A DNA stretch of 64,000 nt, from assembly GCF_000013025.1 (NCBI RefSeq), contig NC_008358.1:3534001-3598000 (forward strand), written 5' to 3'. The notes beneath the pieces are model-generated. The model made no database searches. It was given only the letters and a program-made list of their open reading frames with translations, and was not told the origin of the DNA. The DNA is from Hyphomonas neptunium ATCC 15444 (GTDB taxonomy: Bacteria; Pseudomonadota; Alphaproteobacteria; Caulobacterales; Hyphomonadaceae). Of the stretch, positions 1-8,550 are shown one piece after another; the stretch's first letter is position 1; each line of letters starts with the position of its first letter. The position numbers were made by a program, and so were the translations under genes.

Positions 1-2
1 TG

Positions 3-56
3 ATGCCGCCCAATCTCCGGCAGGTCATCCGTAATCTGAAGGACGCCCATTCATGA
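3..56 (+). CDS. 3' end of an unidentified CDS (partial)
   Basis: A frame open to the left edge ends at a TGA at 54-56, and this stop overlaps the glyoxalase ATG at 53 as ATGA. Only about 17 C-terminal residues are visible, ending NLKDAHS. ATGA overlaps are very common between real genes in this window, which is the main reason to believe it. Nothing about function can be read. It may equally be chance, because the window begins only two bases before the fragment. Confidence 0.35.
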   Translation: MPPNLRQVIRNLKDAHS

Positions 57-526
57 GCCCTGAATTCCTCCACACCATGATCCGCGTCGGCGACATCGAC
101 GCTGCCAAGCGCTTCTTCTGCGACGGCCTCGGCCTGGCCGAAGTCACCCGCTACGACAATGAAGCGGGCCGCTTCACCCTCGTCTTCCTCGCCGCCCCGG
201 CAGACATTGAACGGGGTGGCGGCGTGCCCGAAGGCGCCTCGCCCACCTCGCTGAACATCCCGATGATCGAGCTCACCCATAACTGGGACGAGAAGGATTA
301 TGAGGGCGGGCGCAATTTCGGCCACCTCGCCTATCAGGTCGAGGACATCTACGCCGCCACCCAGCGCTTCGCCGATCTCGGCGTCCCCATTAGCCGCCCA
401 CCCCGCGACGGCCGCATGACCTTCATCCGCTCCCCGGACGGTATCTCCGTCGAACTTCTGCAAAAGGGCAAACCCCAGGCCCCGCAGGAACCCTGGGCCA
501 GCGCCCCGAATATCGGGGCGTGGTGA
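53..526 (+). CDS. gloA: Lactoylglutathione lyase (glyoxalase I)
   Basis: This is a single-domain VOC metalloenzyme of 157 residues, expected to isomerise the methylglyoxal-glutathione hemithioacetal to S-lactoylglutathione in the cytoplasm. The two beta-alpha-beta modules are visible: an N-terminal HTMIRVGDIDAAKRFF stretch, a middle IELTHNWD, then GHLAYQV and a C-terminal ISVELLQKG. The His and Glu residues in these segments are the usual metal ligands of the family. The start has AAGGA about 9 nt upstream and overlaps the preceding stop. A glyoxalase II gene (gloB) lies 15 kb away in the same window, so both steps of the pathway are present. Family assignment is firm; substrate is by homology. 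Confidence 0.9.
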   Translation: MSPEFLHTMIRVGDIDAAKRFFCDGLGLAEVTRYDNEAGRFTLVFLAAPADIERGGGVPEGASPTSLNIPMIELTHNWDEKDYEGGRNFGHLAYQVEDIYAATQRFADLGVPISRPPRDGRMTFIRSPDGISVELLQKGKPQAPQEPWASAPNIGAW

Positions 527-529
527 CCC

Positions 530-657
530 TTCCTCCCCCTCCCGCAGGCGGGAGAGGGCGGAACATGGCAAACGAAACGCTCACGGCCTGACGCCCCCAC
601 GAGCAAGGCGAAGCGGCAGGCGCCCCGACCTTCTGGCCGGGAGCAGCACCGAGCAAT
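530..657. repeat. Dispersed palindromic repeat, copy A
   Basis: The gap between the convergent gloA and hpt genes is filled by a repeat that recurs at about 51052-51187. Read on the minus strand it begins directly after the hpt stop with ATTGCTCGG. It then has a hairpin (arms 624-630 and 635-641), the shared core around GTGGGGGCGTCAGGC and GTTTGCCATGTTC, and a second hairpin (CTCCCGC/GCGGGAG around 538-553). The minus strand contains CCCTCTCCC at 550-558, the same core target sequence that the IS110 element at 49.2 kb appears to have used. Roughly three quarters of positions match copy B by eye. It may also act as a terminator for both genes. Confidence 0.75.
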
Positions 658-1191
658 TTAATCCAATGCCCCGATATAGGGCAGCCCCCGGTAACGCCCC
701 TTGTCGTCCATGCCGTAGCCGACGAGGAAGCGGCCCGGCGCGTCGAAGGCGCAGAAATCGACGCCATTCTCGCCGCGCGGGGCCCAGGGCTTCTGGGTCA
801 ACGCTACGGTGATCACCTCGCGCGCGCCCTTGGCCAGCAGATGGTGCTTGGCGAAATCCAGCGTGCGGCCGGTATCGAACACATCATCGACCAGGAGGAT
901 GCCCCTGCCCTCCACGCTGCGCGCAATATCGGCCCGCACCACGACGCGGCCGGAACTCTCGCGGGCGTCGCGGTAGCTCTCCAGCCACATCACATCCAGC
1001 ACGGGGTGAATGTGGCGGCGGGCCAGCGCCTTCATCAGGTCGCTGGTGAAGGGCGTCGCCCCGATCAGGATGGAGACGGCCGTCCAGTCATCGCTTTGCA
1101 GGCGCGGGGCGAGGCGCGCGGCCAGCTCGTCCACCCGCGCCATCAGGTCGGCTTCAGACAGGATCACATCAATCTTGGGCAACGCGGTCAT
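658..1191 (-). CDS. hpt: Hypoxanthine phosphoribosyltransferase
   Basis: Purine salvage enzyme that transfers ribose-5-phosphate from PRPP to hypoxanthine or guanine in the cytosol. The PRPP-binding signature GILLVDDVFDTGRTL sits near residues 95-110, and the C-terminal FLVGYGMDDKGRYRGLPYIG is the usual base-binding end of HPRTs. At 177 residues it is full length. Its ATG overlaps the stop of the upstream zinc-ribbon membrane protein gene by 4 bp (ATGA), so the two are likely cotranscribed. Repeat copy A starts immediately after the stop codon. Confidence 0.93.
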   Translation of the reverse strand: MTALPKIDVILSEADLMARVDELAARLAPRLQSDDWTAVSILIGATPFTSDLMKALARRHIHPVLDVMWLESYRDARESSGRVVVRADIARSVEGRGILLVDDVFDTGRTLDFAKHHLLAKGAREVITVALTQKPWAPRGENGVDFCAFDAPGRFLVGYGMDDKGRYRGLPYIGALD

Positions 1192-1934
1192 TGGGGGCCG
1201 GGCGCTCCTTCATCCATCAGTTCATCCGTAGGCGGCAAAGGCGGAGCGGGCGCGATCACCGCGTCTGCCGGGGCTTCCACCGGCGGCTCGGTCGGCACGG
1301 CGGAGCGGTCCACGAAGGTCAGCTCAATCTCATAGCTCTCGACCGGGGTTGGCTCGACCACAACGCCGAACTGACCGGCATCGCCCGGCGCAACCTCCAC
1401 CGGGGTGACGAAGCTGTAGCGCGTGGCAACGATCTCGCCCGCCTCGTCCTTGAGGTCAACGCGCACGCCCGGCGTCTCCACCGCGCCCTTGGACACGTTC
1501 ACCGCGCGCCCGGTGACCGTGACGATGGGGATGGTGTCGTTGAAGGTGCGGGTGTGGACGATGCCCTCGAATTCGAGGCCGAAGCGGTTTACGTCCAGGC
1601 CAAACAGGCGGTAGGCGCTCGCCGATTGGGGCCAGGCCTTGACCACCTCATTGCGGAAAAAGAAGAATGCCGCCGTCAGCGCAATGAAGATCAGCCCAAT
1701 GACCAGCCAGGACATGAGGGCGGCCCAGCGGCTCTTCTCGCGGCGCGATTCTCGCATTTTCTCGCGGTAAAGCTCATGCGGCGCCGGCGGGGCCGGGCGG
1801 TCGTCGGCAAGGTGGGCGGGCTGCACAAACCAGGAATGCGCGCAGCTGGCGCACTTAACAGTTCGCCCACTTTCACCGATTGTTGAGTCATCGGCGAAAT
1901 AATGGGTCCCACAGGAAGGACAGGTTAGGATCAT
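1188..1934 (-). CDS. MJ0042-type zinc-ribbon membrane protein
   Basis: The N-terminus MILTCPSCGTHYFADDSTIGESGRTVKCASC is the MJ0042 zinc-finger module: two CxxC pairs that should bind one zinc ion. A charged linker and one strong membrane helix (about residues 72-93, WLVIGLIFIALTAAFFFF) follow. The remaining roughly 150 residues form a beta-rich domain on the other side of the membrane, as in DUF3426-type proteins. Function is unknown in the family. It lies upstream of hpt with an ATGA overlap and is divergent from ftsEX. Confidence 0.8.
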   Translation of the reverse strand: MILTCPSCGTHYFADDSTIGESGRTVKCASCAHSWFVQPAHLADDRPAPPAPHELYREKMRESRREKSRWAALMSWLVIGLIFIALTAAFFFFRNEVVKAWPQSASAYRLFGLDVNRFGLEFEGIVHTRTFNDTIPIVTVTGRAVNVSKGAVETPGVRVDLKDEAGEIVATRYSFVTPVEVAPGDAGQFGVVVEPTPVESYEIELTFVDRSAVPTEPPVEAPADAVIAPAPPLPPTDELMDEGAPGPQ

Positions 1935-2000
1935 GGCCCGAAGTCTTCCCCGCTATTCGCCCCGTTCGTTGAACCCGCAAACACCGGACGCGCCAAAGAT

Positions 2001-2759
2001 ATGACCCAGATACGACCGGACATTTTCGACGAAGCGGCCGTCCGCCTCGACGCGGTGACGCTTCGCTATGATGCGTCAGGTGAAATCCTTAGCGGGATTG
2101 ATCTCGCACTGAAACCCGGCTCGTTCAGCTTCCTCACAGGCGCTTCGGGGGCGGGCAAGTCGAGCCTGCTGAAGCTGCTCTATCTGGCGCGCCCGCCCAG
2201 CACGGGCGAAGTCTCGCTGTTTGGGCGCCCCACGAGCCGGCTGACGCGGGACCAGCTATCGGCCATGCGCCGCCGGATTGGCGTCGTGTTCCAGGAGTTC
2301 CGCCTGCTGGGCCACCTCACCGCCTATGAGAACGCTGCCCTGCCCCTGCGCGTCATGGGCCGCAAGGAGGCGCAATACCGGGCCGATGTCGAAGAACTGC
2401 TGGCCTGGGTGGGCTTGGGCGAGCGGATGCACAAGCGCCCCGAAACCCTCTCGGGCGGCGAGCAGCAGCGCGTGGCGATCGCCCGCGCCGTGGTCACCCA
2501 GCCCGACCTGCTGATCGCGGATGAGCCAACCGGTAACGTTGATCCCGAAATGGGCGCGCGGCTGATGCGGCTGTTCATCGAGCTGAACAAGCGCCTTGGC
2601 ACCACCGTCATCATCGCCAGCCACGATCTCGGCCTCGTCCGCCAGATCGAGGCGCCGGTCTATCATCTGGCCAATGGATTGCTGGTGAAGAACGCGCCCG
2701 AGCCCGGCAAGGCCTCCCGCCGCCGGGGCGATGGCATCGAGATAAAGGAAGCCGAATGA
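2001..2759 (+). CDS. ftsE: Cell division ATP-binding protein FtsE
   Basis: ATPase subunit of the FtsEX complex, which couples cytokinesis to peptidoglycan hydrolase activation at the septum. Visible motifs are Walker A GASGAGKSS (about 47-55), the ABC signature LSGGEQQRVAIARAV, Walker B LLIADEPTGNVD and the switch histidine in IIASHD. Length (252 residues) is slightly above E. coli FtsE because of short extra ends. The stop overlaps the ftsX start by 4 bp, which supports translational coupling. Confidence 0.95.
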   Translation: MTQIRPDIFDEAAVRLDAVTLRYDASGEILSGIDLALKPGSFSFLTGASGAGKSSLLKLLYLARPPSTGEVSLFGRPTSRLTRDQLSAMRRRIGVVFQEFRLLGHLTAYENAALPLRVMGRKEAQYRADVEELLAWVGLGERMHKRPETLSGGEQQRVAIARAVVTQPDLLIADEPTGNVDPEMGARLMRLFIELNKRLGTTVIIASHDLGLVRQIEAPVYHLANGLLVKNAPEPGKASRRRGDGIEIKEAE

Positions 2760-3628
2760 AACGCGGTGAAACCTCTCTCCTCCCGCTGGAAGACGCCCGT
2801 GAGGCGGCGCTGTTCTTCGTGGTCGGCGCGCTCTGCTTCCTGGCGGCGCTGGCGGCCCTGACGGCCAAGTCCACCTATGGCGCCGCCCGCGCCTGGACCG
2901 CCGAAGTGGAGGGCGAATACACCGTCTCCCTGTCGGACGCCGCCCCGCAGGACGCGCAGGCGGCCACGCTGCTCGTCCAGTCGGTGGAGGGCGTCAATGG
3001 CGCGCGGCTCCTCTCGGAAGCGGAAATCTCGGTACTGCTGGAGCCGACCTTCGGCAGCCGGGGCCTGCCCGCCGACCTGCCCGTCCCGCGCCTGATCGCG
3101 GTGACCGCCGAGCCCGAAGCCGGAGACATCGGCCAGGCACTGACCGCCGCGCTGGAAGAGGCGGGCTATACAGCTGCGGTGGATTCCCATTCGGCCTGGG
3201 CCGGCGATGTGCGCCGCATGCTGGGCACCGCGCGGATTGTGGCGCTCGGCATCGTTGCCCTGCTGGCCTCCACGGCGATTGCCGTCATTGCGTTTGCCAC
3301 CCATGCCGCCCTGCTGGCGCGGCGGGACATCGTGGACGTGCTGCATATTGCCGGGGCGCGGGACCGGTTCATCGCGGGCCTGTTCGAGCGTCGCTTCTGG
3401 CTGCTGGGCCTGCGGGCGGGCACGGTGGGGGCGCTGGTCGCGCTTGCCAGCGTCGCGCTGCTGATCGCGATTGCCCGCTCCAGCGGCAACCGGTCGGGCC
3501 TGCTGCCCGAATTGACGCTGGATTTCCCCGATCTGGCCGTGCTGGTGGTGACACCGGTCATCGCCGGGCTCGCCTCACGCATCGCTGCGGGCATCACGGT
3601 GATGCGGGCGCTTAAGTCCGTGATGTAG
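2756..3628 (+). CDS. ftsX: Cell division protein FtsX
   Basis: Permease-like partner of FtsE. It has a cytoplasmic N-terminus, a first membrane helix at about residues 18-36, a periplasmic loop of about 130 residues that would contact hydrolase activators, and three more helices in the C-terminal half (about 160-182, 214-236 and 255-280). The 290-residue length and the coupled position after ftsE support the call even though FtsX sequences are poorly conserved. The acyltransferase gene follows after 45 bp. Confidence 0.9.
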   Translation: MKRGETSLLPLEDAREAALFFVVGALCFLAALAALTAKSTYGAARAWTAEVEGEYTVSLSDAAPQDAQAATLLVQSVEGVNGARLLSEAEISVLLEPTFGSRGLPADLPVPRLIAVTAEPEAGDIGQALTAALEEAGYTAAVDSHSAWAGDVRRMLGTARIVALGIVALLASTAIAVIAFATHAALLARRDIVDVLHIAGARDRFIAGLFERRFWLLGLRAGTVGALVALASVALLIAIARSSGNRSGLLPELTLDFPDLAVLVVTPVIAGLASRIAAGITVMRALKSVM

Positions 3629-3673
3629 CGCCGCCATAGTGACGGGCAGGCGGAACGCCGCTACAGCCCACGC

Positions 3674-4414
3674 ATGACCGCGCTCCGATCCTACCTGTTT
3701 GTTGCCTGGCTGTATGGCTGGATGGCCATCTGCGGCATCCTCTACCTGCCCACGCTGGTGCTACCCCGCAAGGTCGCCCAGCGCGCCATCCGGCTCTACG
3801 CGCAGATTATCCGGGTAGGCTTGAAGCTGATCTGCAATATCGAAACGGAAATCCGGGGCCGCGAGCACCTGCCCGAGGGCCCTTACATCTATGCCGGCAA
3901 GCACCACTGCATGCTGGACATATTCATCCCCTTCATCGTCTGTGATGATCCGGCCATCATCATGAAGCAGGAGCTGCTGTTCTACCCCTTCCTCGGCTGG
4001 TACGCGCTGAAGACCCATATGATCCCGATTGACCGGGCGGGCACGGCGAAGACCCTTAAGAAAATGGTCGCCTCGGCAAAGGATCGCGCCGGAAAAGGCC
4101 GCACCGTAGTCATCTTCCCGGAAGGAACGCGCACGGCGCCCTATTCGGCCCCCGCCTATCAGCCCGCCGGTATTTCGGCGATCAACAAGGCGCTGGAACT
4201 GCCGGTCGTGCCGGTGGCGACCAATGCCGGCCTCTGCTGGCGCGGCCGCGGCACGCGCCGCACACCCGGAAAGATCATCTACGAAATCCTTCCCGCCATT
4301 CCCGCAGGACTTGACCGCAAAGCGCTTATGCCGCGTCTTGAGACGGCACTCGAAACCGCCTCCAACCGCCTTCTCGAAGAGGGCGCCGCCGTGCAGAAGG
4401 AAAAGCTGGGATGA
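3674..4414 (+). CDS. plsC: 1-acyl-sn-glycerol-3-phosphate acyltransferase family protein
   Basis: Membrane-associated PlsC-family acyltransferase, expected to acylate lysophosphatidate to phosphatidate. The catalytic HX4D motif is H77...D82 (KHHCMLD) and the glycerol-phosphate site FPEGTR is at 148-153. A hydrophobic helix at about residues 8-30 should anchor it to the inner membrane. The gene lies downstream of ftsEX and overlaps the next gene by 4 bp. The exact acceptor is not proven, since alphaproteobacteria often hold several PlsC paralogues. Confidence 0.88.
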   Translation: MTALRSYLFVAWLYGWMAICGILYLPTLVLPRKVAQRAIRLYAQIIRVGLKLICNIETEIRGREHLPEGPYIYAGKHHCMLDIFIPFIVCDDPAIIMKQELLFYPFLGWYALKTHMIPIDRAGTAKTLKKMVASAKDRAGKGRTVVIFPEGTRTAPYSAPAYQPAGISAINKALELPVVPVATNAGLCWRGRGTRRTPGKIIYEILPAIPAGLDRKALMPRLETALETASNRLLEEGAAVQKEKLG

Positions 4415-5052
4415 CCGCGCCAAGCCGCCGCCGGTTGAAGACAGCCTGCGAGCGCCTTGCTCTGGCAGACCCCGCCCTCGCCCGCGCCTATGACAGTCTC
4501 GGCGTGCCCGAATGGCGTACGAGCGAGCCCGGCTACAACATGCTGGGCCGGATGATTTCCCATCAGCAACTCTCCACCAAGGCCGCCGCGACGATCTGGG
4601 GCCGGGTTGAGGTGTTCCTGGGCGAAGTGACGCCGGAAACGCTGCTGGCGGCTGATCCGGACGCCCTGCGCGCCTGCGGCCTGTCGCGCCCCAAGGTGGC
4701 CCATCTGACCTCGATTGCCGAAGCGATGGTGACCGGAGAGCTCAATCTGGCCCGTGTTTGTGCCGCCGATCTTGATTCGGCGCGGGCAGAACTGGTTTCG
4801 GTGCGGGGGATTGGCCCGTGGACGGCGGAATTGTTCCTGCTCTACGCCGTGGGCGCCATGGACGCCTTCCCCATTGCCGATGTTGGCCTGATGGAAGCTC
4901 ATAAGCAGCTTGGCCGCTACGAAACCCGCATGGAATCAAAGATATTCACCCAGCATGCAGAGATCTGGCGACCCCATCGCGGGGTGGCCGCGCATCTCCT
5001 CTGGGGCTGGCTGAATGCCGAGCGCGCGCGGGATTCGGCGCCAAAGGCCTGA
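4411..5052 (+). CDS. DNA-3-methyladenine glycosylase II family (AlkA-type HhH-GPD)
   Basis: Base-excision repair glycosylase of 213 residues. The helix-hairpin-helix is VRGIGPWTAE (about 131-140), and the following DAFPIADVGL supplies the catalytic aspartate (D157) in the AlkA pattern. The N-terminal AlkA-specific domain of E. coli is absent, which is normal for the short bacterial/yeast MAG-type enzymes. HQQLS near residue 51 is also typical. The start overlaps the plsC stop as ATGA. The substrate range (3-methyladenine and other alkylated purines) is by family. Confidence 0.88.
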   Translation: MTAPSRRRLKTACERLALADPALARAYDSLGVPEWRTSEPGYNMLGRMISHQQLSTKAAATIWGRVEVFLGEVTPETLLAADPDALRACGLSRPKVAHLTSIAEAMVTGELNLARVCAADLDSARAELVSVRGIGPWTAELFLLYAVGAMDAFPIADVGLMEAHKQLGRYETRMESKIFTQHAEIWRPHRGVAAHLLWGWLNAERARDSAPKA

Positions 5053-5205
5053 GTAGGCGCAGCGAGGGGGCCTTGCGTTCGGCCCGCACTGTCATAATCT
5101 TATGATCGGAATCGCCTAAAGCACGGCGACAAGGACGATGAGGAGTTTCCGTCTTCAGCAGGATCAATGACGATCATGCCCGCAGGGGCCACACCGGAGG
5201 GACTT

Positions 5206-5769
5206 ATGGCTGAGATTATCACCACCCCGCCCAATGGCCGTCCCGCCCTCGTCCTGAACGCCGATTTCAGGCCGCTTTCCTATTATCCGCTGTCCCTGTG
5301 GCCGTGGCAGGAAGTGATCAAGGCGGTGTTCCTGGACCGCGTCGATATTATTGCCGAATACGATTACGTGGTGCGCAGCCCCAGCCGGGAGATGCGCCTG
5401 CCCTCCGTGATCGCCCTGCGTGACTTTGTGCGCCAGGACCGGGCGCCTGCCTTCACCCGCTTCAACGTGTTCCTGCGCGACGGGTTCAAATGCGCCTATT
5501 GCGGCGCGCATGACAATCTGACCTTCGATCACGTCATCCCCCGCTCCAAAGGCGGACGCACGACCTGGGAAAACATCGTGACCGCCTGCAGCCCCTGCAA
5601 TCTGGCCAAGGGCGGCAAGCTGCTGCGCGCCAGTGGCCTGGACCTGCAACACCGGCCGTTCCGCCCGAATAACTTCCAGCTTCAGGACATCGGGCGCAAA
5701 TTCCCGCCCAACTACCTGCACGATACCTGGATGGACTATCTCTACTGGGACGTGGAACTGGAAGGCTGA
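5206..5769 (+). CDS. HNH endonuclease
   Basis: The middle of the protein holds a classic HNH/beta-beta-alpha-metal module: FKCAYCGAHDNLTFDHVIPRSKGG, then ENIVTACSPCNLAKG. The two CxxC pairs bind a structural zinc and the DH dyad is catalytic. The start at 5206 is chosen because GGAGGG lies 5-10 nt upstream; an in-frame ATG at 5167 is possible. This stand-alone family is widespread in alphaproteobacteria and its role is unsettled. It need not be part of a restriction system, and no methylase is nearby. The last 28 bp overlap the convergent glycosyltransferase gene. Confidence 0.85.
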   Translation: MAEIITTPPNGRPALVLNADFRPLSYYPLSLWPWQEVIKAVFLDRVDIIAEYDYVVRSPSREMRLPSVIALRDFVRQDRAPAFTRFNVFLRDGFKCAYCGAHDNLTFDHVIPRSKGGRTTWENIVTACSPCNLAKGGKLLRASGLDLQHRPFRPNNFQLQDIGRKFPPNYLHDTWMDYLYWDVELEG

Positions 5770-7592
5770 TCCCCGCCGGGACACCCGCCCCAGTCGAACC
5801 GCCAGGCGCGGAAATGCACCGGATCGCCGTTTGAATAATTGAGCGCGTAATAGGGCGCCCCTTCCGTCAGGCAGAGGCCCAGGCGCCTGGCCTGTTCCCG
5901 GAGACTTGCCGCCACATCAGCGATGGCCGGCTCAGCCTTACGGTCTTCGAAGTTCAGGAGATAGACGACCGGATAGGCCGCTTCATCAGCAGGCAGGTCC
6001 AGCGGCGTCTGCGGGGGATGCAGGTTCTGCGTACCGAGCGAGAGCACATAGGACGGCTCGGCATAGCCCAGCGCCAGGACGCGCGCGGGCGTTTTCACAT
6101 TGCAGGCCGCGTCCTCCCCCGGAACGCCGCACACATCTTCCAGGGCCAGACGCGCTGTCTCGGTTGGCTGCACCCAGACCTGGCTGGGCAGCATATAGAT
6201 GCGCACATGCCAGCCCAGGGCAACGCTGGACAGGACCGCCAGCGTGATCGCGGCGCCCATGCGCAGCCGCGCCGATTCCACCAGCGCCAGCCCGGCAAGG
6301 GCAAAGCCCGCCGCCCAGAGCCAGAGGGGAAACTCCCGGTAACCGGCCCAGGCGCCCAGCACTTCCTGTTTGGAAACGGTGGTGAAATCGCCGGCTGTCT
6401 CGGCCATGAAATAGCTGGTCACACCCGGATAGGAGACCGCCAGCAGGGCCACCGCCCCGATGAGGAATGTGACCATGCCCAGCCCGCGGGCCAGCGGCAT
6501 CTTCATGCCGTCCATCAACTGCACGGCTGCATAGCCGCAAAGGAGACCAAACGCGGGATAGGCGGGCAGAATGTAATGGCTGAGCTTGGTGGGCAGCAGT
6601 TCAAAGAAGATCCAGGTGGGCACGCCCCAGGCGAGCAGGAATTTCAGCCCCGCCGTGCCATGGCCCAGCGCGCTGAGCGTTTCGCCCCGCAGCGCGCGGC
6701 GGGTGGCTACAACTGCCGGGATCAGCAGCAGACTGGCCGGATAGAACCAGGCCGGAATGTGCAGCAGGTGATAGCCGGGCCAGCCGCCATGGCCTTCAGA
6801 GGCCCCGACGAACTTGTCCTTGAGATCCTTGCCGACAGCGCCCTGAACATAGAGCCCGTCTGTCGCCATCTGAATCCAGATCAGCCAGGGCAGCACCAGC
6901 ACCACAAAGATAACCGGCCCCGGCCACCACAGCAGCACGCGCCACCAGTCCCCGCCCCGGCCGGTCTTCCACCGGTCCCAGAGCCAGACGCCGACACCGG
7001 CATAGGCCGCAACCATCGGCGTCACCGGTCCCTTGATCAGGAAGGCCGTGCCCATACAAAGCCAGAAGAGGAGCGCCATCGCCTTCGACTGGGACTTCTC
7101 GACATAGAGACGCACGAGCGCGCCGATCCCCAGCGTCGTCAGGAAGATCAGCATCCCGTCCGTCTTGGAGATATGCGCTTCGGAGGTCAGCAGCAGGGTC
7201 GCGCCGAAAAGCGCTGAGCCGAGGAAACTTGCCCGCCGCCCGATCAGCGGAATACCTGCCCAGAAGCAGGCGAGCGTGCCGAAGGCCGCGCCCAGCCAGC
7301 TGGGGATGCGGTAGGTCCAGATTTCGTTGGCTTCCGGGCCGGTGAAGATCGCCGTGGAGGCTGCCTGCAGCCAGTGGATGCCGGCGGGCTTCTTGTTGCG
7401 CAGCTCGTCCTGATACTGGATCAGGATGTAATTCTCCTCCTCCAGCATCTCCTTGGAGGCCTGCGCAAAGCGGCTCTCGTCCCGGTCCAGCGCGGGCAGC
7501 AGGAACACGCCCGGCGCAGCCGCGCCGAAGGTGATGAGAAAGAGCAGCACCCAGGCCTTCCAGCCGGTGGAGAGACGGTCGAGCAGTGTCAT
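5742..7592 (-). CDS. ArnT/PMT-family glycosyltransferase (GT39/GT83-like membrane protein)
   Basis: Polytopic membrane enzyme of 616 residues. The first periplasmic loop carries the acidic signature LDRDESRFAQASKEM right after the first helix, where this superfamily places its catalytic Asp. It is followed by about a dozen hydrophobic helices and a soluble C-terminal domain. Enzymes of this type transfer a sugar from a polyprenyl-phosphate donor to lipid A or protein. The divergent GT2 gene next door could make that donor, as ArnC does for ArnT. The ATG at 7592 is preferred over an upstream TTG at 7634. The acceptor is unknown. Confidence 0.82.
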   Translation of the reverse strand: MTLLDRLSTGWKAWVLLFLITFGAAAPGVFLLPALDRDESRFAQASKEMLEEENYILIQYQDELRNKKPAGIHWLQAASTAIFTGPEANEIWTYRIPSWLGAAFGTLACFWAGIPLIGRRASFLGSALFGATLLLTSEAHISKTDGMLIFLTTLGIGALVRLYVEKSQSKAMALLFWLCMGTAFLIKGPVTPMVAAYAGVGVWLWDRWKTGRGGDWWRVLLWWPGPVIFVVLVLPWLIWIQMATDGLYVQGAVGKDLKDKFVGASEGHGGWPGYHLLHIPAWFYPASLLLIPAVVATRRALRGETLSALGHGTAGLKFLLAWGVPTWIFFELLPTKLSHYILPAYPAFGLLCGYAAVQLMDGMKMPLARGLGMVTFLIGAVALLAVSYPGVTSYFMAETAGDFTTVSKQEVLGAWAGYREFPLWLWAAGFALAGLALVESARLRMGAAITLAVLSSVALGWHVRIYMLPSQVWVQPTETARLALEDVCGVPGEDAACNVKTPARVLALGYAEPSYVLSLGTQNLHPPQTPLDLPADEAAYPVVYLLNFEDRKAEPAIADVAASLREQARRLGLCLTEGAPYYALNYSNGDPVHFRAWRFDWGGCPGGDQPSSSTSQ

Positions 7593-7797
7593 GGGCCGCT
7601 TATTAGCCTCCCTTGGAGCGTTCGTCTTGCACAATTGGCGGCATTCGGGCTCGCCCCGCCAACGTTAAATTCAGCTCAGCAAAGCGGACAATTCGGCCAC
7701 AGTTGCCAAGAAATGCTGTTCCCCGGCGCCAGAGCATGACAGCGTGGTCTCGATTTTGAGCTCCGTCAGGGTTATGTGCGCCCGTCATCCGAATTGC

Positions 7798-8544
7798 ATG
7801 AATGGACTGGCCGTGGCCGAATCTCTTGAATTCTCCGTTGTCGTGCCCGTTCACAATGAAGCCGGGAATGTCGAAAGTCTCGCCACCGAGATTGCGCGCG
7901 CGCTCGATGGCCGCGCGTTTGAAATGATCTTTGTCGACGATGCGTCCACCGATGACACCCGCGCCCAGCTGGCCGCGCTCAAATCCCGTTTTCCGATGCT
8001 GCGGGTGCTCGGCCACCGGAAGAATGCCGGGCAGAGCCGGGCCATCCGCTCGGGCATCCTGGCGGCGCGCGGCATCATTGTCGGCACACTGGACGGGGAC
8101 GGGCAGAACGACCCGGCCGACCTGCCAGCTCTTTACCGCCAGCTGACCCGCGCCGACGCGCCCCATGGCCTGAAAATGGTGATGGGCCGCCGCGGCAGCC
8201 GCAAGGACACCGCCTGGAAACGCTTCGGCAGCCGCTTTGCCAACAATATCCGCCAACGGATGCTGAAGGACGACTGCGACGACAGCGGCTGCGGCATCAA
8301 GGTGATGGACCGGGCAACCTTCCTGCTCCTCCCCTATTTCGACCATATGCACCGCTACATGCCCGCGCTGATGCGTTCGGAGGGCCACAGCGTCGAGTTC
8401 CGGGAAGTGAACCATCGCGAGCGCGGCACGGGCAAATCGAACTACACCAATTTCGGCCGCCTCAAGGACGCCCTGTCAGACCTGCGCGGCGTGATGTGGC
8501 TGATCCGCCGCCGCCGCAATCCGGGCGGGGCGGACGAGATTTAG
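7798..8544 (+). CDS. Family 2 glycosyltransferase (polyprenyl-phosphate sugar synthase type)
   Basis: GT-A fold transferase: FSVVVPVHNEAGNVESL at the N-terminus, then MIFVDDASTDDTR and the metal-binding LDGDGQNDP motif, as in dolichyl-phosphate-mannose synthases and ArnC. The C-terminal membrane helices of ArnC are absent, so it is probably cytosolic or peripheral. It is divergent from the ArnT/PMT-like gene, which suggests that the pair supplies and uses a lipid-linked sugar; this link is inference. Several starts are possible (GTG 7744, ATG 7774, ATG 7798); the last sits closest to the conserved domain. Confidence 0.85.
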   Translation: MNGLAVAESLEFSVVVPVHNEAGNVESLATEIARALDGRAFEMIFVDDASTDDTRAQLAALKSRFPMLRVLGHRKNAGQSRAIRSGILAARGIIVGTLDGDGQNDPADLPALYRQLTRADAPHGLKMVMGRRGSRKDTAWKRFGSRFANNIRQRMLKDDCDDSGCGIKVMDRATFLLLPYFDHMHRYMPALMRSEGHSVEFREVNHRERGTGKSNYTNFGRLKDALSDLRGVMWLIRRRRNPGGADEI

Positions 8545-8550
8545 CCAGCC

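Noticed and set aside
5206..5769. Restriction-modification system at the HNH endonuclease
   Set aside because: No methylase or specificity gene is nearby, and this stand-alone family is common in core alphaproteobacterial genomes.
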